Source: Bacteroidota bacterium (GTDB taxonomy: Bacteria; Bacteroidota; Bacteroidia; Bacteroidales; UBA10428). Taken from it: 12,201 nt of DNA. The position numbers and the translations under genes were made by a program. The notes under the pieces were generated by a model. That model was not told the origin of the DNA, made no database searches, and saw only the letters and a program-made list of their open reading frames with translations. The stretch is from NCBI GenBank assembly GCA_017860375.1, contig JAGDMB010000068.1:1-12201 (forward strand), read 5' to 3'. Position 1 is the first letter of the stretch, and every line of letters begins with the position of its first letter. This document shows positions 7,215-12,201 of the stretch, in pieces.

Positions 7215-7246
7215 TTGTGAAGGGGATATAAAAATCATTACTTTCG
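7215..7246 (+). promoter_or_regulatory. Probable promoter of the VOC-protein gene
   Basis: TTG at 7215-7217, 21 bases, then TACTTTCG at 7239-7246 (7 of 8 matches to TAnnTTTG), about 24 bases before the ATG at 7270. The spacing equals that of the ilv promoter in this window. An imperfect inverted repeat, AATTGTGC-N4-GCGCAATT at 7197-7216, overlaps the -33 region and could be an operator. Confidence 0.5.
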
Positions 7247-7269
7247 CAGCTGCTAATCATGACAAACCG

Positions 7270-7743
7270 ATGAGACCATTTAAAGTACTTGGCATTCAAC
7301 AAATTGCTATTGGGAATGACGATAAGAACAGGCTGGAAAAATTCTGGGTTGACCTGATGGGACTTGAGATAACCGGATCTTTCAGAAGCGAACGGGAGAA
7401 TGTGGACGAGGATATCCTCCGGATAGGAAAAGGTGCCTATGCCGTGGAAGTGGACATCATGCAGCCGGTTGATCCGGAAAAGTCACCCAAAGTACATGAA
7501 CCCAGGCTGAACCATATAGGCTTGTGGATCGATGATCTGCCTAAAGCATTTGAGTGGCTGACGCAGCAGGGTGTGAGGTTCACTCCCGGGGGCATAAGGA
7601 AGGGAGCTGCAGGATACGATGTATGCTTTATCCATCCCAAAGGGAATGAACAGTATCCTCTTTGCAGCGAAGGAGTGCTGGTGGAACTGGTGCAGGCACC
7701 TGGGGAAGTGATTAGGGCGCTGGGAGAAACAGGTAATGAGTAG
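7270..7743 (+). CDS. VOC (glyoxalase-fold) family protein
   Basis: 157 residues from the ATG at 7270. A longer frame with a GTG start at 7201 exists, but the extra 23 residues are not VOC-like and would overlap the promoter. Two beta-alpha-beta-beta-beta modules can be seen (about 5-65 and 79-142). Candidate metal ligands are Gln11 (QQIAIG), Glu60 (AVEVDIM), His82 (LNHIGLW) and Glu139 (VLVELVQAP), the Gln/Glu/His/Glu set known from human glyoxalase I. The fold covers glyoxalases, epimerases, dioxygenases and resistance proteins, so a specific reaction such as methylglyoxal removal or methylmalonyl-CoA epimerisation is only a guess. It is the only plus-strand gene here. It converges on the PiT gene with a 15-base gap and no clear terminator between them. 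Confidence 0.85.
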   Translation: MRPFKVLGIQQIAIGNDDKNRLEKFWVDLMGLEITGSFRSERENVDEDILRIGKGAYAVEVDIMQPVDPEKSPKVHEPRLNHIGLWIDDLPKAFEWLTQQGVRFTPGGIRKGAAGYDVCFIHPKGNEQYPLCSEGVLVELVQAPGEVIRALGETGNE

Positions 7744-7758
7744 GACCGAATACCGGTA

Positions 7759-8790
7759 TTAAAAGGCAGGATGGATTAATCTCATCACCCACAGGCATAA
7801 TACGCTTACCAGGGCAGCTGCGGGAATGGTCAGGAACCATGCAGCAACAATACGAAAGGCAATCTTCCATTTGATGCCGGCAAGATTTGTAACGGAACCC
7901 ACCCCGATAATAGCACCAGCAATAGTATGCGTGGTGGAGATGGGAATACCGATATGGGTTGCGAGGAAAATGGTAAAAGCACCGGCTGTTTCGGCGCAGA
8001 ATCCATGAACCGGTTTCAGCTTGGTTAATTTCATTCCCATTGTCTTTACGATACGCCAGCCTCCCATGGCTGTGCCAACGGCCATGGCGGTCTGGCAGGA
8101 CAGTATGATCCATGCGGTATCCCCATGCATTAAAGAAAGTTGCTTATCCGGAGTGAATATACCGGCAGCTACCAATACCGCTACGATAACACCCATGGTT
8201 TTTTGAGCATCATTGCCTCCATGACCGAGAGAATATAAGGCTGCTGATACAAACTGACCCTTGCGAAAAATACCGTCCACTTTTTTTGGGACCCATTTTC
8301 GAAATATCCAGTAGACAAGGATCATAAAGATAAAAGCAGCGATCATGCCTATAAGCGGGGCAAGAGGAATGAAGGTAGCAGTCTGTACGATTTTATGCCA
8401 GTGAATGATTTCTGCACCTTTGTATGCGAGGCCAGCACCGGTAAGTCCACCGATCAGGGCATGGGAGGAGCTGGTCGGAAGACCAAACCACCAGGTAACA
8501 AGGTCCCATATAATGGCCCCGAGCAGGCCTGCCAATACGACATAGATGAAAGCCGGATCGCCGGCATCAATAATTACGATTTTGGATATGGTATCCGCAA
8601 CTTTGGGCGCAAAAATAAACATGGCGGCAAAGTTGAAAAAGGCAGCCCAGAAAACGGCAAATTTTGGTGAGAGAACACGCGTCGAAACAATGGTGGCAAT
8701 GGAGTTGGCCGCGTCGTGAAAACCGTTTATTATATCAAATAATAGGGCAATAACTACGGTTATTACCACAATAATCAATACAGGCTCCAT
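7759..8790 (-). CDS. PiT family inorganic phosphate transporter
   Basis: A 343-residue integral membrane protein of the PiT family, low-affinity carriers that import phosphate, usually as a metal-phosphate complex, with H+ (or Na+ in some members). The duplicated signature is present: GFHDAANSIAT at 23-33 with GLPTSSSHALIGG at 103-115 in the first half, and GHGGNDAQKTMG at 189-200 with GIPISTTHTIAGAIIGVG at 281-298 in the second. About ten hydrophobic segments can be drawn, with a hydrophilic central loop near 163-180. Length is normal for the short bacterial form. It starts 22 bases after the DUF47 gene, the usual partner order for this pair. The gene looks intact although its partner is broken. 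No terminator was recognised after it. Confidence 0.95.
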   Translation of the reverse strand: MEPVLIIVVITVVIALLFDIINGFHDAANSIATIVSTRVLSPKFAVFWAAFFNFAAMFIFAPKVADTISKIVIIDAGDPAFIYVVLAGLLGAIIWDLVTWWFGLPTSSSHALIGGLTGAGLAYKGAEIIHWHKIVQTATFIPLAPLIGMIAAFIFMILVYWIFRKWVPKKVDGIFRKGQFVSAALYSLGHGGNDAQKTMGVIVAVLVAAGIFTPDKQLSLMHGDTAWIILSCQTAMAVGTAMGGWRIVKTMGMKLTKLKPVHGFCAETAGAFTIFLATHIGIPISTTHTIAGAIIGVGSVTNLAGIKWKIAFRIVAAWFLTIPAAALVSVLCLWVMRLIHPAF

Positions 8791-8812
8791 GGTAAGTTGG
8801 AAATATTGAAAG

Positions 8813-9393
8813 TCATGCGTTATCGATCAAAATGCTTTCGATGGTGCTGGCAACATCTTCGCACCGGTCGACGGCCTTTTCGAGTCGTTCGAAAATTTCT
8901 TTCCACTTGATAAGCGCCAGTGCATCTCCTTCCAGGAAAAGGCGCGGAATGGTATCGCGCAGGATCTCATCCGCCTGGCTTTCGAGATCGTGCACTTTTT
9001 TGCAACTTTCACGCAGTTTGTTCTTGTGTTTTATTTTGCGCAGGTCTTTTACCGCTGAAACCAATTCTTCAATGCAGGCATGAATGATCCTGGAGAACTC
9101 AACGGCTTCGGGACGCATTTCGGGAATATTATAAGAAGAGATACGGAAAGCGGCAGCGTTGATCTGATCCGCCAGGTCATCCATTCGCTTTACAAGGGTG
9201 AAAATATCGTTGCGGTCAATGGGGGTGATAAAAGTGTTATGCCCAGTTCCTTGATCTGCCGGGCAAGGTCGACCAGGTTTTCCCCTTTTTCGATCATCTC
9301 ATGAATAAGGTTGCTGGCTTTCAGATCGATTTCGATCAGCTGATCGAAATAATCGTAAAATGCAATTTCTTTTGGAAGTATTCCACGGAACAT
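8813..9393 (-). pseudogene. DUF47 (PhoU-like) phosphate transport regulator, broken by deletion and frameshift
   Basis: Reading from ATG 9393, residues 1-50 (FRGILPKEIAFYDYFDQ through ARQIKEL) fit the N-terminus of the PhoU-like DUF47 family. The frame then leaves the family sequence and stops after 67 codons. In another frame, family sequence resumes at 9235 with TFITPIDRNDIFTLVKR and continues through MDDLADQINAAAF to a normal C-terminus at 8813. Only 8 bases separate the two parts, where relatives have about 17 residues (the E-H-x-x-D-x-x-T-H segment). About 43 bases are therefore missing; the frame offset requires a deletion of 1 modulo 3, which 43 satisfies. Intact relatives are 205-215-residue helical bundles encoded beside PiT transporters and thought to control them. 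It may be a genuine pseudogene or an assembly error. Confidence 0.8.
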
Positions 9394-9466
9394 AGGTCTT
9401 AAAAATTTAGGAGTGCAAGGTATAAAGCATTGGGGGAATAATGAAATTTTCCAAACTGTTTTTTTA

Positions 9467-9490
9467 TCCTGGCTCTTGTTTCTTCTTATC
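9467..9490 (-). repeat. Possible degraded 7-base repeat after the P-type ATPase gene
   Basis: On the minus strand, just after and partly overlapping the ATPase stop, the sequence can be phased as AAGAAGA, AACAAGA, GCCAGGA. The last unit with its flank (AAGAGCCAGGA) is identical to the start of the repeat at the methyltransferase 3' end. It is A/G-rich and only partly periodic, so the link is tentative. The remaining spacer to the DUF47 start (9394-9466) shows no clear promoter or terminator. Confidence 0.35.
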
Positions 9491-12086
9491 TTCTTGTCCA
9501 TATTCTCTTCACCAGCTTCACCAGCTCCATGGCCCAGAAGGGAAAAGAGGAGATCACCAGCACCATTACCCAGTCAAACAATCCCAGGGCTTCGGTTTTA
9601 AAAATAGTCTGCAGGAAAGGAACATACACAACCAGCATCTGCAAAGCAAAAGAGATGAGAGTAGCACCCACAAGCTTTTTATTGCTGAATATTCCCAAGG
9701 TAAAGAGCGATTTATCCATGCTTCTGCAATTAAAGGAATGAAAAAGCTGGCTGCAGGCGAGCACAATAAAGCATGCAGTGCGTGCCCTGACAAGTCCCTC
9801 GTTCTCAAAGAATAATACAAACCAGAATGCCAGCAAGGCACAAAATGCAATAAATGCACCCTGTGCCAGCATATAGCTTCCTCCCTTGCGTGTTATGACA
9901 GATTCATTCAGCATTCTCGGGGGTTTTTTCATCACATCTTTGTCAATCGGGTCCATGCCCAGGGCAAGAGCCGGCAGACCATCGGTCACCAGGTTAACCC
10001 AGAGGATATGAATGGGCAACAGGGGAATGGGAAGGCCGATGAGGGAGGCGGTAAACATGACCATGATCTCACCGGCATTGCAGGACAACAGGTAATGGAT
10101 GAACTTTTTGATGTTGTCGTATATGCCCCTGCCTTCCTCCACGGCTGCCACAATGGATGCAAAATTATCATCGGTGATGACCATATCCGATACTTCCTTG
10201 GTGACATCGGTACCGGTTATCCCCATGGCCACACCGATATCCGCTTCTTTTATGGCGGGGGCATCATTGACACCGTCACCGGTCATGGCCACCACCTGTC
10301 CCCTTTTGCGCCAGGCTTTTACAATCCTCAGCTTGTGCTCAGGCGATACACGGGCATAGACGACAGTGCGATCGACAAGCGATTCAAATTCCTCCTGGCT
10401 AACAGTATCAAGCTCTTTACCGGTCATGGCCAGGGAATCGGGTTTGAAAAATCCCAGTTCACGGGCAATGGCGACGGCCGTGTTTTTATGGTCTCCGGTG
10501 ATCATTACCGAATTGATCCCGGCCGTCTGGCAGTTTTCTATGGCCAGTTTTACTTCTTCGCGCGGCGGGTCGATCATGGCAATCAAACCGGCGAAAACCA
10601 GATCCCTTTCAATGGTCTCTGCATCCACGGTTTCCGGCATAGTATCCAGTCTGCGATACGCTACACCCAAGACGCGCATGGCTTTATCGGCCATCACATC
10701 CGGTGCCCCTTTTACAAAGGCGATCATCTCCTGCTTTCCCCTGCGGATCATCGTCATCTGCTTGCGGTCCGAGTCAAAAGGAATTTCGGCCACGAAGGGA
10801 TATTCATTTTCCTTATGATCCACATCCATGCCGGCTTTTGCTGCCAGCGTCAGAAGGGCGGCTTCAGTGGGATCACCGAGGATACGGTAGGTTCCGGCTT
10901 CATGTATGAGTTTGGCTCCGTTGCACAGAACGGCAATTTCCATGGCGCGCGTCAGCCCCGGAACTTCCTGCGGATGAACGGACTTTTCCTCCAGCTGGAA
11001 TTCTCCAGCAGGTTCATACCCGATTCCGGTGACATGATAAAGGGTATCGCCCACATAAACGGCTTTGGCCGTCATTTCGTTCCGGGTTAGGGTCCCGGTT
11101 TTGTCAGAACAAATGACGTTGGTGCAGCCCAGGGTCTCGACCGACGGCAGTTTGCGGATCAGGCAATTTCGCCTGACCATTCGCTGCACGCCAAGGGCAA
11201 GGGCAATGGTTACCACGGCCGGAAGTCCTTCTGGTATGGCAGCAACAGCAAGGCTCACCGAGGTAAGAAAAAGATCCAGAATTTTTCCTCCACGCAGGTA
11301 TCCGAGGAAAAACACCATCGCTACCAGCACAAGACAAAGCACCACGATCCATTTGCCGAACTGTTGAAGCCTTTTCTGAAGCGGGGTGGTGTCCTCCTCA
11401 ATTTCCTGGATCATATCCGCGATCCTTCCCAGTTCCGTCTGCATACCTGTGTAAACAACTATAGCCCTCGCCTTTCCGCTGACAACCGAGGTACCCATAT
11501 AGACCATATTGATACGGTCGGCAAGGGGTACTTCATCTTCCCGGATAGGGTGGGAGGTTTTGTTAACCGGTACGGATTCCCCCGTAAGGCTGGCTTCCTG
11601 AGTGGCAAAATTACCGGTGGTGTAAACCAGCCTGCTGTCGGCCGGCACCTTGTCTCCGGCTTCCAGTTCGACCAGGTCTCCCGGTACAATTTCACCGGAT
11701 GGAATGGACAGGGACTTGCCGCCCCGCAGGACCCGTGTGGATGGAGAGGATAATTCCTTGAGGGCGGCCAGGGATTTCTCGGCACGGAATTCCTGGATAA
11801 AGCCAAGGATTGAATTGAGAATGATGATGCCGCAAATGGCCAGGGAATCAACCCATTCTTTCAGAAATCCCGATACGATTGCAGCTGCAAAAAGGATCCA
11901 GATAATAATACTGTTGAACTGGGCAAAGAATATGCTCCAGGGAGAACGACCCTTTTTGGCTGCCAGCTGGTTTGGCCCATATTGTTTCAGCCTCTTTTCA
12001 GCCTCTTCAATGTCAAGACCCTTCAGGGCATCGGTCTGAACCTGCTTCTCTAATTCGCCGGTTTCAAGTTTCCAGTAGCTATCCAT
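9486..12086 (-). CDS. Ca2+-transporting P-type (P2A, SERCA-like) ATPase
   Basis: 866 residues. P2-type cation pumps of this kind export Ca2+ across the inner membrane using ATP. Visible in order: N-terminal cation-ATPase segment (QYGPNQL 35-41), two membrane helices (about 55-97), actuator domain with TGES at 168-171, helices M3-M4 with PEGLPA (Glu286), phosphorylated Asp328 in CSDKTGTLT, N domain with KGAPDV at 459-464, hinge MITGD 528-532 and TGDGVNDAP 602-610, then six C-terminal helices. Candidate Ca2+ ligands matching SERCA are Glu286, Asn670, Glu673, Asn698, Thr701 and Asp702. The N domain is odd: KGAPDV runs straight into MADKAMRVLG, where relatives have about 30-35 residues between. 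The loss is in frame. All catalytic motifs remain, but activity is uncertain. It lies upstream of DUF47 and PiT on the same strand, about 92 bases from the DUF47 start. Confidence 0.92.
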   Translation of the reverse strand: MDSYWKLETGELEKQVQTDALKGLDIEEAEKRLKQYGPNQLAAKKGRSPWSIFFAQFNSIIIWILFAAAIVSGFLKEWVDSLAICGIIILNSILGFIQEFRAEKSLAALKELSSPSTRVLRGGKSLSIPSGEIVPGDLVELEAGDKVPADSRLVYTTGNFATQEASLTGESVPVNKTSHPIREDEVPLADRINMVYMGTSVVSGKARAIVVYTGMQTELGRIADMIQEIEEDTTPLQKRLQQFGKWIVVLCLVLVAMVFFLGYLRGGKILDLFLTSVSLAVAAIPEGLPAVVTIALALGVQRMVRRNCLIRKLPSVETLGCTNVICSDKTGTLTRNEMTAKAVYVGDTLYHVTGIGYEPAGEFQLEEKSVHPQEVPGLTRAMEIAVLCNGAKLIHEAGTYRILGDPTEAALLTLAAKAGMDVDHKENEYPFVAEIPFDSDRKQMTMIRRGKQEMIAFVKGAPDVMADKAMRVLGVAYRRLDTMPETVDAETIERDLVFAGLIAMIDPPREEVKLAIENCQTAGINSVMITGDHKNTAVAIARELGFFKPDSLAMTGKELDTVSQEEFESLVDRTVVYARVSPEHKLRIVKAWRKRGQVVAMTGDGVNDAPAIKEADIGVAMGITGTDVTKEVSDMVITDDNFASIVAAVEEGRGIYDNIKKFIHYLLSCNAGEIMVMFTASLIGLPIPLLPIHILWVNLVTDGLPALALGMDPIDKDVMKKPPRMLNESVITRKGGSYMLAQGAFIAFCALLAFWFVLFFENEGLVRARTACFIVLACSQLFHSFNCRSMDKSLFTLGIFSNKKLVGATLISFALQMLVVYVPFLQTIFKTEALGLFDWVMVLVISSFPFWAMELVKLVKRIWTRR

Positions 12087-12105
12087 GTCCCATAAATATT
12101 TGGTC

Positions 12106-12113
12106 TAAAGATA
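12106..12113 (-). promoter_or_regulatory. Possible -7 element for the P-type ATPase gene
   Basis: The minus strand reads TATCTTTA, 7 of 8 matches to TAnnTTTG, 20 bases before the ATG at 12086. It is the same octamer seen before the rhomboid gene. No good -33 TTG was found upstream, so this is weak. Confidence 0.3.
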
Positions 12114-12139
12114 AAAAATAAATTCTTTTCCACCTGCCA

Positions 12140-12169
12140 TTGGGATGGTATTACAAATGCTTACCTTTG
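12140..12169 (+). promoter_or_regulatory. Probable rightward promoter for a gene beyond the window
   Basis: TTG at 12140-12142, 19 bases, then TACCTTTG at 12162-12169, a full match to TAnnTTTG. Transcription would start near 12176, right where the 7-base repeat begins, so the repeat would lie in the 5' UTR of an unseen gene to the right. Confidence 0.5.
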
Positions 12170-12171
12170 TA

Positions 12172-12201
12172 TAGCAGAACCAGGAACCCAGAACCCAGAA
12201 C
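12172..12201 (+). repeat. Start of a 7-base tandem repeat array (cut by window edge)
   Basis: The units are TAGCAGA (degenerate), ACCAGGA, ACCCAGA, ACCCAGA and then AC at the edge, all in 7-base phase. The ACCAGGA unit is identical to one in the minus-strand array at 6363-6390. The full length and what lies beyond cannot be seen. Confidence 0.7.

Noticed and set aside
7201..7269. GTG-initiated extension of the VOC protein by 23 residues
   Set aside because: The added residues are not VOC-like, the region holds the likely promoter, and the ATG at 7270 gives a start that fits the family.
7259..7273. A 4-codon mini-ORF (ATG ACA AAC CGA TGA) overlapping the VOC start
   Set aside because: Too short to separate from chance. 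Without comparative data there is no reason to call it a leader.
7749..7760. Palindrome AATACCGGTATT between the convergent VOC and PiT genes, considered as a bidirectional terminator
   Set aside because: It leaves no room for a loop beyond CCGG, the stem is A/T only, and no U-tract of use follows on either strand.
9329..9350. A perfect 22-base palindrome centred on CAGCTG
   Set aside because: It lies inside the DUF47 coding sequence, where it encodes the conserved YFDQLIEI stretch. Nothing else suggests a binding site, so chance plus coding constraint is the simpler reading.
10008..11090. A 360-codon open frame on the plus strand opposite the P-type ATPase
   Set aside because: It has no recognisable family features, and the opposite strand encodes a clear ATPase with all motifs. 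It is a shadow of that gene.

Overview
The window looks like a chromosomal stretch from a member of the Bacteroidota. The protein sequences resemble that phylum's versions of IlvC, IlvB and the DUF47/PiT pair. Start codons mostly lack a Shine-Dalgarno sequence. Several intergenic regions carry the phylum's promoter pattern (TTG, about 19-21 bases, TAnnTTTG). No rRNA, tRNA, CRISPR array, transposase or phage gene was seen.

Layout, left to right. (1) 1-659, minus: a rhomboid intramembrane protease running off the left edge. (2) 716-6336, minus: a complete branched-chain amino acid operon, transcribed ilvD-ilvB-ilvN-ilvC and closed by an intrinsic terminator near 716-761. It is preceded by a compact leader: a near-consensus promoter, a 21-residue leader peptide with 13 Ile/Leu/Val codons, and mutually exclusive RNA hairpins, as expected for ribosome-mediated attenuation. 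(3) 6359-7171, minus: a zinc-ribbon SAM methyltransferase whose last codons are written in a degenerate 7-base repeat. (4) 7270-7743, plus: a small VOC (glyoxalase-fold) protein, divergent from the methyltransferase. (5) 7759-12086, minus: a cation/phosphate group made of a Ca2+-type P-type ATPase, a PhoU-like DUF47 protein broken by a deletion and frameshift, and an intact PiT phosphate transporter. (6) 12087-12201: a short intergenic region with a likely rightward promoter that runs straight into another 7-base repeat cut by the window edge.

Functionally, IlvB/IlvN make acetohydroxyacids, IlvC isomerises and reduces them, and IlvD dehydrates them to the 2-oxo acid precursors of valine, isoleucine and leucine. 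The leader would raise expression when charged Ile/Leu/Val tRNAs are scarce. The right-hand group would move Ca2+ and phosphate across the inner membrane. Two of its genes carry deletions relative to their families: about 43 bases and out of frame in DUF47, and about 30-35 codons and in frame in the ATPase N domain. The most noteworthy items are the ilv leader, the two deletions and the heptad repeats.
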